A stretch of 64,000 bases of DNA from Nitrosomonas eutropha (GTDB lineage: Bacteria > Pseudomonadota > Gammaproteobacteria > Burkholderiales > Nitrosomonadaceae), in the NCBI RefSeq assembly GCF_900116685.1, contig NZ_FPBL01000004.1, positions 124,001-188,000 on the forward strand, given 5' to 3'. Under the pieces are notes generated by a model. The model had not been told where the DNA came from. It saw only the letters and a program-made list of their open reading frames with translations, and did no database searches. Positions 30,555-38,985 of this stretch are shown piece by piece. The position numbers and the translations under genes were made by a program. How positions within the stretch are numbered: the first letter of the stretch is position 1; each line of letters begins with the position of its first letter.

Positions 30555-31961
30555 ATGAAACCCACTCTCGTACTGGTTGGGCGTCCGAATGTCGGAAAAT
30601 CGACATTATTCAACCGTCTGACTCGCAGTCGTGATGCGATTGTGGCAGATATTCCCGGATTGACGCGTGACCGTCACTATGGCCACGGCAGGCTGGGCCT
30701 GAAACCCTATCTCGTGGTGGATACCGGCGGTTTTGAGCCTGTAGTCAAATCCGGCATCCTGCATGCTATGGCCAGACAAACCCTGCAGGCCGTGGATGAG
30801 GCCGATGTTGTGCTGTTTATCGTCGATGGCCGTCAAGGCCTGGCCTCGCAAGACAAAATCATTGCAGATCAGCTGCGTAAAACTGGCCGAAAAATAATAC
30901 TCGTTGTCAATAAAGCCGAAGGGATGTCTTATTCGACAGCAGCAGCTGAATTTCATGAATTGGGACTGGGTACACCCTGTGTTGTTTCAGCTTTGCATGG
31001 AGAACATCTCGGTGAGTTAATTGATTTTGCACTGGAGGATTATCCGTATGCGGAAGATATCGAAGCCGAGCCCGGTCAGGAAAAATACCCCGTCATTGCC
31101 ATTGCCGGTCGCCCGAATGTCGGCAAATCCACACTGATCAATACGCTTCTGGGTGAAGAACGGATGATTGCTTTTGATCAGCCAGGTACTACCAGGGACA
31201 GTATTTATATTGATTTTGAATATAGCCAGCGCCGCTATACCTTGATCGATACGGCAGGCTTGCGCCGATCAGGTAAAGTTTGGGAAACCGTGGAAAAATT
31301 CTCGGTAGTCAAAACCCTGCAATCGATTGAAGCTGCCAACGTGGTTGTCCTGGTACTGGATGCGCAAAGCGGTATCTCTGAACAGGATGCACATATTGCC
31401 GGGTTCATACTGGAAACTGGTCGTGCACTGGTTATTGCAATTAACAAATGGGATGGTATGGATGATTACCAGCGCGATACCACCAAACGAGAGTTTGAAC
31501 GAAAGCTCGCTTTTCTGAATTTTGCCAATCTGCATTATATTTCTGCCCTGTATGGCAATGGAGTAAAGGCATTGATGCCTTCGGTTGATGCAGCCTACAC
31601 TGCAGCCATGGCGCATATTCCGACACCTAAACTCACGCGTGTCATGCTGGCTGCTGTTGCCAGGCAACAGCCACCGCGCGGCGGAGTATCACGGCCAAAA
31701 CTGCGCTATGCGCACCAGGGAGGGGAAAACCCTCCGCTGATTATTGTGCATGGCTCCATGCTTGATCATGTTCCCCAAACCTATCGCCGCTATCTCGAAA
31801 ATACCTTCAGAGATGTGTTCGAGTTAAAAGGCACTCCGTTACGAGTGGAGTTCAGGACAGGCCATAACCCCTATGCTGGCAAAAAAGCGCCACCTTTGAC
31901 CGAAGAAGAGGCGCGGCGCGCCCATAGTCGTCGTCGTCGCAATCGCAAGAAATATGGTTGA
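30555..31961 (+). CDS. der: GTPase Der (EngA)
   Basis: Essential double-GTPase for 50S ribosome assembly. The two G1 motifs [14 protein letters not shown] (about residue 8) and [14 protein letters not shown] (about residue 184) and two DTAG/DTGG motifs are present, followed by the KH-like domain and a basic C-terminus ([11 protein letters not shown]). 468 residues. In many betaproteobacteria der is followed by hfq; here a cassette array follows instead. Confidence 0.97.
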   Translation: MKPTLVLVGRPNVGKSTLFNRLTRSRDAIVADIPGLTRDRHYGHGRLGLKPYLVVDTGGFEPVVKSGILHAMARQTLQAVDEADVVLFIVDGRQGLASQDKIIADQLRKTGRKIILVVNKAEGMSYSTAAAEFHELGLGTPCVVSALHGEHLGELIDFALEDYPYAEDIEAEPGQEKYPVIAIAGRPNVGKSTLINTLLGEERMIAFDQPGTTRDSIYIDFEYSQRRYTLIDTAGLRRSGKVWETVEKFSVVKTLQSIEAANVVVLVLDAQSGISEQDAHIAGFILETGRALVIAINKWDGMDDYQRDTTKREFERKLAFLNFANLHYISALYGNGVKALMPSVDAAYTAAMAHIPTPKLTRVMLAAVARQQPPRGGVSRPKLRYAHQGGENPPLIIVHGSMLDHVPQTYRRYLENTFRDVFELKGTPLRVEFRTGHNPYAGKKAPPLTEEEARRAHSRRRRNRKKYG

Positions 31962-32023
31962 TTCCGAGAATAAGAACTTGGGTTAAACTTGTTGAATTGT
32001 TCGTAGTATCGAGTAGGTTGAAG

Positions 32024-32185
32024 ATGTATCACTTTTACTTCCTGCAGATAGATACCTGTAATGGATTGATAAGCAAGCTGATAGCTTCTAATTCTATTGA
32101 TAGCGATTACATGATCAATACTATTCTGGAAATATGTGACAACACACAAGTTTTATTGGATAAATTGTCTTGTACATTGCGTTAG
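32024..32185 (+). CDS. Small hypothetical protein, ends at the first cassette boundary
   Basis: 53 codons, MYHFYFLQIDTCNGL to DKLSCTLR. The family is not recognised. Its TAG stop is formed by the GTTAGAC core site (32181-32187) that starts the cassette array. If the array is removed, the frame would continue unbroken as RWITICHMKKLYT into the DUF2007 protein. The coding status is uncertain; it could be a fortuitous frame. Confidence 0.3.
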   Translation: MYHFYFLQIDTCNGLISKLIASNSIDSDYMINTILEICDNTQVLLDKLSCTLR

Positions 32186-32187
32186 AC
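32181..32187 (+). other. Core-type recombination site (GTTAGAC), left boundary of the cassette array
   Basis: GTTAGAC fits the GTTRRRY core consensus of integron sites. The following cassette would begin with TTAGAC, which is complementary to the GTCTAAC that starts the first attC-like site at 32532. Confidence 0.6.
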
Positions 32188-32204
32188 CTGCTGGGAGATT
32201 CTAC

Positions 32205-32537
32205 ATGCCATTAACACTTCTCTTGCACACTGGTGACCTGAAAGAGACCCGCAAATTCTATGAATCGGTGCTGGGCTTCGACGCATTCGATACTGCGGAG
32301 GGCACGCTCACCGTTGAAAAGCAAGGTGGCAAGCTCATCTTCACTGAGCTTTGGGGCGCGCCTGATGGCTTCTCTGGCACCATCTACTTCACGGTTCCGG
32401 ACGCAGATAGCTACTTCACATCTATCCAGAACAAAGTTGACGTGGCTTGGCCAATCCAAGACATGTCATATGGCTCTAGAGAGTTTGGCATCAAGGACTG
32501 TAATGGCTACCATTTGGCCTTCCAGCAGCAGGTCTAA
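32205..32537 (+). CDS. VOC-fold (glyoxalase/bleomycin-resistance-like) protein, cassette 1
   Basis: 110-residue vicinal-oxygen-chelate fold protein (LLLHTGDLKETRKFYESVLGF and a late DCNGYHLAF segment). Members bind metals and diverse ligands; function here is unknown. The ATG at 32205 follows GGGAG. The gene lies between a GTTAGAC core site and an attC-like site at 32532-32581, so it has the layout of an integron cassette. Confidence 0.85.
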   Translation: MPLTLLLHTGDLKETRKFYESVLGFDAFDTAEGTLTVEKQGGKLIFTELWGAPDGFSGTIYFTVPDADSYFTSIQNKVDVAWPIQDMSYGSREFGIKDCNGYHLAFQQQV

Positions 32538-32581
32538 CGATTCGTTCAAGCCGAACCCGCTTCTTAATTCAGGTGTTATGT
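32532..32581 (+). other. attC-like site of cassette 1 (short)
   Basis: Begins GTCTAAC (32532-32538), the exact complement of the cassette 1 start GTTAGAC, and ends GTTATGT (32575-32581). Between them GATTCGTTCAAGCCGAAC and TTAATTCAGGTG are typical of cassette recombination sites. At 50 bases it is shorter than usual and appears to have lost part of its apical stem. The GTTATGT end departs at one base from GTTRRRY. Confidence 0.75.
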
Positions 32582-32596
32582 ATTAAGGGTGATTCA

Positions 32597-33013
32597 GTGC
32601 TCAAGCCAGTAGTACAGGAAGAAACTACCGGATGCGGAATTGCATCAGTTGCCAATATCTTGGGTAAAACCTATTCGGAGATGAAGGCCATCGCTAATGC
32701 GATGGGTATCCATGCCTCTGATAAATCGCTGTGGTCGGATATTCAGTACGTCCGGCGTATGCTGTCTTGCGCGGGTGTGGAAACATCTAGTAGTGAAATT
32801 CCGTTTGAGTCCTGGGATACATTACCTGATCTAGCATTGTTGTCTATCAAGCATTATCAAGAAGAAGATAAAGACTTCTGGCACTGGGTGGTGTTCAAGC
32901 GCGTGAATGACCAACCTCTTGTGCTGGATTCGGCCAGTTATCTACCTTCTAATATCCGCCAGGATTTCGATGCGATGCAACCCAAATGGTTTATCGAGGT
33001 CAAGAATACATAA
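32597..33013 (+). CDS. C39-peptidase-like protein, cassette 2
   Basis: 138 residues. The layout resembles papain-fold C39 peptidases: Gln7, Cys13 (QEETTGCGIAS), His96 (DFWHWVVF) and Asp111 (VLDSAS) fit the Gln-Cys-His-Asp set. There is no transporter domain or signal peptide, so it is not a bacteriocin exporter. Substrate unknown. The GTG at 32597 follows AAGGG with good spacing; another GTG at 32573 lies inside the attC-like site. The gene is bracketed by attC-like sites. Confidence 0.7.
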   Translation: MLKPVVQEETTGCGIASVANILGKTYSEMKAIANAMGIHASDKSLWSDIQYVRRMLSCAGVETSSSEIPFESWDTLPDLALLSIKHYQEEDKDFWHWVVFKRVNDQPLVLDSASYLPSNIRQDFDAMQPKWFIEVKNT

Positions 33014-33077
33014 CGATTCAATCCAACCGATTATCATCTAACTACTTGGATTGTGCCAATTATCTTAGGCGTTAGCC
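33008..33077 (+). other. attC-like site of cassette 2
   Basis: 70 bases. Starts ACATAAC (33008-33014), the exact complement of the cassette 2 start GTTATGT, and ends GTTAGCC (33071-33077). AATCCAA and TTGGATT inside form a seven-base inverted pair. The start overlaps the C39-like stop codon. Confidence 0.8.
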
Positions 33078-33102
33078 ACTTGAAACGACAGAGCTTTCAT
33101 CA

Positions 33103-33843
33103 ATGAAGCAGCGAGTCTTTCTCTCCTGGAGTACTGGTAAGGACAGTGCCTGGTCGCTGCATGTACTGCGGCAAGATCCGGATGTAGAGGTTATCGGCCT
33201 CCTGACAACCGTTAATGCTACATACGAGCGGGTTGCAATGCACTCAACTCGGCTTGCGCTTGCCGAGGCGCAGGCTCATACGGTTGGGCTTCCGTTGCAC
33301 ATCATTCCACTGCCGTGGCCGTGTTCCAATGAAGTGTATGAGCGCGAGATGCGTCGCGCTATCAAAGGTATTGTTGAGAGCGGTGCAACGCATATCGCCT
33401 TTGGTGATCTGTTTCTGGCAGATATCCGTGCGTACCGCGTCAAGCAGCTCGAAGGCTCTGGTCTTCAACCATTGTTTCCTATCTGGCATCAACCCACTGA
33501 TTCTCTGGCACATCGTATGATTGATGCCGAGGTCGTCGCTGTGGTGACGTGCGTTGATCCGAAGCAACTTTCACCATCATTCGTTGGCCGGATATTCAAT
33601 CATACCTTTCTGAACGATTTGCCGGAGAGTGTTGATCCATGTGGCGAAAACGGAGAGTTTCACACGTGCGTCCTTGCAGGGCCGATGTTCCAGGAGTCAC
33701 TCTGTGCAAGCGTCGGCGAAGTAGTAGAACGTGATGGATTCTATTTTGCCGATCTTATACCGGATGGTGCAATCGGTTATGCTCCGGCAGCTAACAACGT
33801 AATCCAGCCGATGCCCGCCCGTTACACGGGTTTACGCCGATGA
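33103..33843 (+). CDS. Dph6-like ATP-pyrophosphatase (PP-loop) protein, cassette 3
   Basis: 246 residues. PP-loop SWSTGKDS is at residues 8-15, and the conserved DPCGENGEFHT is near residue 180; both mark the diphthine-ammonia-ligase-like (Dph6) family. Bacteria make no diphthamide, so the substrate is unknown. The last ~17 residues (ANNVIQPMPARYTGLRR) are encoded by the attC-like site, a common feature of cassette genes. The ATG at 33103 gives MKQRVFLSWSTGKDS. Confidence 0.85.
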   Translation: MKQRVFLSWSTGKDSAWSLHVLRQDPDVEVIGLLTTVNATYERVAMHSTRLALAEAQAHTVGLPLHIIPLPWPCSNEVYEREMRRAIKGIVESGATHIAFGDLFLADIRAYRVKQLEGSGLQPLFPIWHQPTDSLAHRMIDAEVVAVVTCVDPKQLSPSFVGRIFNHTFLNDLPESVDPCGENGEFHTCVLAGPMFQESLCASVGEVVERDGFYFADLIPDGAIGYAPAANNVIQPMPARYTGLRR

Positions 33844-33858
33844 TTTCGGGCGTTGGAT
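33789..33858 (+). other. attC-like site of cassette 3, right boundary of the array
   Basis: 70 bases from AGCTAAC (33789-33795) to GTTGGAT (33852-33858, fits GTTRRRY). CCCGT/ACGGG around a three-base loop forms the apical hairpin. The start matches the complement of the cassette 3 start (GTTAGCC) at six of seven bases. It overlaps the 3' end of the Dph6-like gene. Confidence 0.65.
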
Positions 33859-33871
33859 AACAATTTGTCAC

Positions 33872-34213
33872 ATGAAAAAACTTTATACAGCCAATAATTT
33901 ATTGGAGGCGCACATTATCCAAGATTTTCTGGCTAATGCTTATATTCCGTCCAGGTTGTTCAATGAGTATGCGCAGGGAGGGGTAGGAGAAATTCCGTTT
34001 ACCCATGCTTATCCGGAAGTTTGGGTAGTACGTGATCTTGACTATGATCGCGGGCGAGCGATTGTTGCGGCCTATGAACAGGCCCCACAAATAACTGATA
34101 GTGTTTTCTGCTCGCAGTGTGGTGAGGAAAATCCGAGTAATTTTCAACTATGTTGGCAATGTGGTGCCGGGCTGGAGGTTGTCAAGGAAGGGCTCTCACC
34201 TCCTGACGCCTGA
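33872..34213 (+). CDS. DUF2007 protein with C-terminal zinc ribbon
   Basis: 113 residues. N-terminal DUF2007 domain (KKLYTANNLLEAHIIQDFLANAY), which resembles a PII-like small signalling fold. The C-terminus has a CSQC/CWQC zinc ribbon. The function is unknown. Its ATG is 14 bases after the last cassette core site, so it looks like the resident gene next to the insertion point. Confidence 0.8.
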   Translation: MKKLYTANNLLEAHIIQDFLANAYIPSRLFNEYAQGGVGEIPFTHAYPEVWVVRDLDYDRGRAIVAAYEQAPQITDSVFCSQCGEENPSNFQLCWQCGAGLEVVKEGLSPPDA

Positions 34214-34481
34214 AAATCACTTTGATGGATACCAGCTACACACCGATTGTGATCAAGCCATTGTTTTGCATCCATTATCCATGGGAATCGTGAGTAATGG
34301 ATTTGTCTGTAAATAAATATTATAAGTCTTTCAATTCTTTATCAAGCGTTAGGGCATGCCGGTGGATCCATTCCAACAGCATTATTGTAGGTTCCTCTTT
34401 ATCCCGGCTTTGGGTATCAGTATTGTTTTCAGCTCCTCGTGCAGCGAGATAATTCTTACGCAGGTTTGGGATGGATAGCTA

Positions 34482-37400
34482 TCAGTTATCATTAGTATTT
34501 TTCTGGTTATCAGTGAGGGTTGTCTGATTCCCAGTTTCAACCTGTACAACTTCAGGAATGGGGCGTCTGGTTCGATGTGTGATTTTTCCAATTAATACGA
34601 AAAAGAGTGGCACGAAAAATATAGCGAGGAAAGTGGCTGCCAACATGCCTCCTAGTACAGTTGTACCAATAGCGATACGACTGGCGGCCCCTGCGCCGGA
34701 TGAGATCACAAGTGGGGATACCCCCATGATAAAGGCCATGGAGGTCATGATGATCGGGCGGAAGCGAACCCGGGCTGCTTCCAGAGCGGCTTCGGTCAGT
34801 GATGCACCATTGGCATACAGATCATTGGCGAACTCTACAATAAGGATGGCGTTTTTGGCAGATAATCCGATCAGGGTAATTAACCCGACCTGAAAATAAA
34901 TATCATCAGTCAGTCCGCGCGTCCAGATGGCTAGCAATGCTCCTAATATACCGAAAGGCACTGCCAGAATCACAGCAAACGGAATAGACCAGCTTTCATA
35001 CAGGGCTGCCAACACCAGAAATACCATAAGCAGGGCAAAGGAAAGTATCCATATTTTTTGTCCACTGGCTGCCTTCTTTTCCTGATAAGTAATTCCGCTC
35101 CAGTCGATGGTATAGCCCTTGGGCACCAGTACTTCATTGGCCACTTCTTGCAGTGCATCCAGAGCCTGTCCGGAACTATAGCCTGGCGCTGCACTGCCTA
35201 GCACGAGTGCGGAGTTGAATCCGTTGAAATGGGTAACTGGATCCGGACCACTGTTGAACTCGGCGGTCACTATAGAATCAAGTGGAATCATTGTGCTAGT
35301 TGTTCCCGATTGAGCGCGGACGTAAATATTGCTGATATCGTTCGGGCTGGATCGATACTCAGGCGGTGCTTCGGTTTGTACCCGGTAGACGCGGCCAAAC
35401 TTGATAAAGTCATTCACATACAAGTTGCCAAAATATGCTTGCATCGTATCGAAGACATCAGATATGGGTACGCCTAAAGCTTTGGCGCGCTCGCGATCTA
35501 CATGGGCATATAGCCTGGGAGCGCTGACACGAAAATTGGTGCCGGCCATTCCTATAGCCGGGTGTTCCATGGCTTTGTTTACGAATACCTGTGTTGTTTC
35601 GGCAAACTCTGAAAAATCTCCTCCACTTGGATCCTGCAATTGGATTGAGAAGCCGCCGGTAGCACCTAGTCCACGGATTGAAGGTGCGTTAAAGGCAAGC
35701 ACTAATGCTTCAGGAATTTTTGCAAATTCACCAAAGGCGTTGGCAATCAGGCTTTGAACTTGCTCATCGGAATTTTTTCGAGTGTCCCAGTGATGCAACG
35801 GCACGAACATCGTAGCGTGATTCGGACCACGGCTGCTGAAGACAAAGTTCATACCAGCCATTGCATCAGTTGAATGAACAGCTGGATTTGACAGAAAATA
35901 ATTCTCTATTTTTTCCAGAACCTTCTTGGTACGGGAAATGGAAGCGCCATCTGGCAGCTGTACTATCGTAATAAAATAGCCCTGATCTTCTTCTGGAAGG
36001 AAGCCTCCCGGCACTGTTTTGAATAAACTGACAGCAAAAAATATTGCTATTAAAAAAACGAAGATTGATAGTACCGACTTTTTTATGATTGTGCCGGCCA
36101 TGCTGACGTAACGAGTCTGCGCCCAATCAAACGTTCGGTTGAAAATTTTCCAGAATCTATTAGGAGAATCATGGCCGGGTTTGAGTACCAGGGCGCATAA
36201 GGCAGGGCTCAGTGTCAGTGCGACGAATCCAGAAATCATGACTGACAATGCAATAGTTACAGCAAATTGTTTGTACAGTTCACCGGTAATGCCACCCAGA
36301 AATGCGACGGGCAAGAATACCGAAGCAAGTACCAGAACAATAGCAATCAGTGCCCCAAATAATTCCTGCATGGCTTTTATTGCAGCATTCTTGGGCGTGA
36401 GGCCGTCGGCTATGTGGCGTTCGACGTTTTCTACCACAACAATCGCATCATCCACCACGATACCGATGGAAAGCACCATGCCAAACAGGGTGAGCGTGTT
36501 AACCGAGAATCCCAGTGCCTCCATTCCCATAAATGTACCAATAAGGGAAATAGGCGCAGCGATAGCCGGTATCAGCGTGGCACGCCAGCTTTGTAAAAAG
36601 ACAAAGACAACCAGCACAACCAGCAGCAAGGCTTCTGCCAGTGTTTTTACCACTTCATGGATAGAAACTTCAATGAATGTAGTGGTATCGTAAGGAACAT
36701 CATAGGATGCGCCAGCAGGAAAGTCTTCAGCAAGCCTGTCCATTTCATTCCGGATACGCTGTGCTGTTTCAAGCGCGTTGGCGCCAGGTGAAAGATAAGT
36801 CAGCAGGAAAGTATTTGGTCGTCCGTTCTGTCGTGCTTGCAGATCGTAGGATTGTGCCCCCAGCTCCACTTGTGCGACATCTTTCAGTCGTACCATGGAA
36901 CCATCCGGGTAAGCCCGGATGATCATATCTTCAAATTCTTTTACCTCGCTCATCCGTCCTTTGGTCATAACGGGAATAGTGAGCTCAGTTTCATTGATTA
37001 CGGGTTCGCGACCGATCCGTCCTGCAGGAAAATCACGATTCTGTTCACGAACGGCAGCGACGATATCATTCGGTGTGAAATTAAGTTGCGCCATCCGGAC
37101 GGGATCGAGAATCAGCCGCATGGAGTAATTCTGGCCACCGAAGATTGAAGCATCTCCAACACCGGGAAGTCGTTTTATATTATCGAGTACCCTGAGCAGA
37201 GCATAATTTGACAGGAATATGGTGTCGTGAGCGGGGTCAGTAGAGCTCAGTGCAACAACCAGCAATAGATCAGGTGAGGTCTTTTTGACCGTTATACCTT
37301 GCCGGATAACTTCATCGGGCAGTTGCGGTTCGGCCAGTTTTTGCCGGTTTTGGGTTTGTACTTGCGCGATATCAACATCCGTTCCGATTTCAAACGTGAG

Positions 37401-37676
37401 CCTCATTGTCATGTGGCCGTCATTTGTGCTGGTGGATTCGTAATACAGAAGATTATCGATACCGGGAAGCTGCACTTCTATCGGGCGCGCAACGGCTTCC
37501 GCCACTACATCTGCACTGGCACCCGGATAATCCGCATCAATTTGCACGACAGGCGGCGTAATCTCAGGAAACTGGGCGATCGGGAGATCTCTTAAGGAAA
37601 CCAGACCGACGATAACGATGATGATGGACAGTACCGATGCAAAAATCGGTCGTTCAATAAAAAAACGGGAATTCAT
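34482..37676 (-). CDS. RND multidrug efflux pump, inner-membrane transporter (HAE1 family)
   Basis: 1064-residue proton-driven pump of the AcrB/MexB type. The proton-relay aspartates are Asp409 and Asp410 in GIVVDDAIVVVENVER. The N-terminal FFIERPIFASVLSIIIVIVG and the long periplasmic loops are standard. Substrates cannot be inferred. Third gene of the unit, 17 bases downstream of the adaptor gene. Confidence 0.95.
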   Translation of the reverse strand: MNSRFFIERPIFASVLSIIIVIVGLVSLRDLPIAQFPEITPPVVQIDADYPGASADVVAEAVARPIEVQLPGIDNLLYYESTSTNDGHMTMRLTFEIGTDVDIAQVQTQNRQKLAEPQLPDEVIRQGITVKKTSPDLLLVVALSSTDPAHDTIFLSNYALLRVLDNIKRLPGVGDASIFGGQNYSMRLILDPVRMAQLNFTPNDIVAAVREQNRDFPAGRIGREPVINETELTIPVMTKGRMSEVKEFEDMIIRAYPDGSMVRLKDVAQVELGAQSYDLQARQNGRPNTFLLTYLSPGANALETAQRIRNEMDRLAEDFPAGASYDVPYDTTTFIEVSIHEVVKTLAEALLLVVLVVFVFLQSWRATLIPAIAAPISLIGTFMGMEALGFSVNTLTLFGMVLSIGIVVDDAIVVVENVERHIADGLTPKNAAIKAMQELFGALIAIVLVLASVFLPVAFLGGITGELYKQFAVTIALSVMISGFVALTLSPALCALVLKPGHDSPNRFWKIFNRTFDWAQTRYVSMAGTIIKKSVLSIFVFLIAIFFAVSLFKTVPGGFLPEEDQGYFITIVQLPDGASISRTKKVLEKIENYFLSNPAVHSTDAMAGMNFVFSSRGPNHATMFVPLHHWDTRKNSDEQVQSLIANAFGEFAKIPEALVLAFNAPSIRGLGATGGFSIQLQDPSGGDFSEFAETTQVFVNKAMEHPAIGMAGTNFRVSAPRLYAHVDRERAKALGVPISDVFDTMQAYFGNLYVNDFIKFGRVYRVQTEAPPEYRSSPNDISNIYVRAQSGTTSTMIPLDSIVTAEFNSGPDPVTHFNGFNSALVLGSAAPGYSSGQALDALQEVANEVLVPKGYTIDWSGITYQEKKAASGQKIWILSFALLMVFLVLAALYESWSIPFAVILAVPFGILGALLAIWTRGLTDDIYFQVGLITLIGLSAKNAILIVEFANDLYANGASLTEAALEAARVRFRPIIMTSMAFIMGVSPLVISSGAGAASRIAIGTTVLGGMLAATFLAIFFVPLFFVLIGKITHRTRRPIPEVVQVETGNQTTLTDNQKNTNDN

Positions 37677-37693
37677 GGCACGCCTTACGCGGT

Positions 37694-38902
37694 TTATTCT
37701 TGATGGTTGCTTGAGGAAGTCTGACTTTCTTCTTTCTGGTAGGGAACAGGGTTTACTTGGATTCCCGGGTGGATTCTGTGGATCCCTTCCACAACCACCT
37801 GTTCTCCCGTACGCAGGCCGCTTTCAATCAGCCATTCACTGCCACGCCATGCGCTGGCCAGTACCGGGCGGAGTTCAACCTTTCCTTCATTGATGACATA
37901 AACGAATGAGCCGCTTGGTCGCTGCTGCACGGCACGCTGAGGAATCAGAACTGCTTCTGCTCTGCTGTAACCTTTAATACGAACCTTAACAAACTGGCCT
38001 GGGTAAAAGTGAGCTTCTCCAGGAGCATTCTTACCAGCGGGGTTGGGAAATGCGAATCGTCCCAGCAACATACCAGTTTCAGGCCGTATGACGATATCTT
38101 GAAAATCCAGTAAGCCTTCTTCCGTGTAGACACTACCATCGGAGAAAGTCATTACACCGCGCAACTGGAAAATACTTTCAGGTCTTTCAAGTTTGTGCTC
38201 GGAGAGTTCGCGACGGAGGCGCAGCAAATAGCTTTCCGGAACATTTACGTTGACATACATGGGGTCCAGCTGATCAATGGTGGTCAGCAGATTGGTTTGA
38301 GCTTCGATCAGGCGCCCTTCATAAAATTGACTACGGTTGATCCGGCCTTCTACCGGAGCGGTGATGAGCGTGTTATCCAGGTCAAATTTGGCCTTGATTA
38401 CATCATTCTGTGTCGCATCCAGAGTTGCTTTTGCACTACGTACTTCGGCGATGGCATCGTCAACATCTTTTTTGCTGACTGCTTTTTGTTTCAACAGCGG
38501 CTGTACCCGAGCGAGATCCTTGTTGGCTTGCTCCAGCCGGGCACGTGCCTGAGTGACCATTGCTTTGCTGCCCAGATAGGCGGCTCTGAAGGGTGTTGGA
38601 TCAATCAAGTACAGCTTGTCACCTTTTCTGATATTTCGGCCTTCGATATAGAAGATCTTTTTGATAATGCCACTTACCTGTGAACGAATTTCAACCGGCC
38701 GGAAAGATTCGGTTTGTCCAATGAACTCAGGTTCATCTGCAATTGTGCGAGTGGTGACAGTTATGACTTCAACCTGCGGAGCAGGGGGGGGGGAATCAGT
38801 GGATGATTTTGAGCAACCAGCTAGAAAAGCAAGGAGTAACAAGAAACTTGTTGTTATAACTGCATTGGCTTGCGTGGTTGTTTGACGAAGCGTTTGATAC
38901 AT
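37694..38902 (-). CDS. RND efflux periplasmic adaptor lipoprotein
   Basis: 402-residue membrane-fusion protein. Lipobox LAGC at residues 27-30 (Cys30). A lipoyl half-motif (SQVSGIIKKIFYIEG), a coiled-coil hairpin (RARLEQANKDLARVQPLLKQK) and a beta-barrel follow. A 10-base C tract (38784-38793) encodes the Pro run just after the lipobox. It links the outer-membrane factor to the pump. Second gene of the unit. Confidence 0.93.
   Translation of the reverse strand: MYQTLRQTTTQANAVITTSFLLLLAFLAGCSKSSTDSPPPAPQVEVITVTTRTIADEPEFIGQTESFRPVEIRSQVSGIIKKIFYIEGRNIRKGDKLYLIDPTPFRAAYLGSKAMVTQARARLEQANKDLARVQPLLKQKAVSKKDVDDAIAEVRSAKATLDATQNDVIKAKFDLDNTLITAPVEGRINRSQFYEGRLIEAQTNLLTTIDQLDPMYVNVNVPESYLLRLRRELSEHKLERPESIFQLRGVMTFSDGSVYTEEGLLDFQDIVIRPETGMLLGRFAFPNPAGKNAPGEAHFYPGQFVKVRIKGYSRAEAVLIPQRAVQQRPSGSFVYVINEGKVELRPVLASAWRGSEWLIESGLRTGEQVVVEGIHRIHPGIQVNPVPYQKEESQTSSSNHQE
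38784..38793. repeat. Homopolymer tract of ten G (C on the sense strand)
   Basis: Lies inside the adaptor gene, encoding DSPPPAP about six residues after the lipobox cysteine. A one-base slip would shift the frame and truncate the adaptor. Confidence 0.9.
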
Positions 38903-38985
38903 AATGTTATTCTCGGTAGCTCTGAAGAAATAATCAAAAGATATTCTTAAGTTGGGATAAAAGTCATGAAAGTGCTGTTTACAGT

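Noticed and set aside
34348..34354. GTTAGGG as another cassette core site
   Set aside because: The last base does not fit GTTRRRY and no paired inverse site or cassette gene is beside it.
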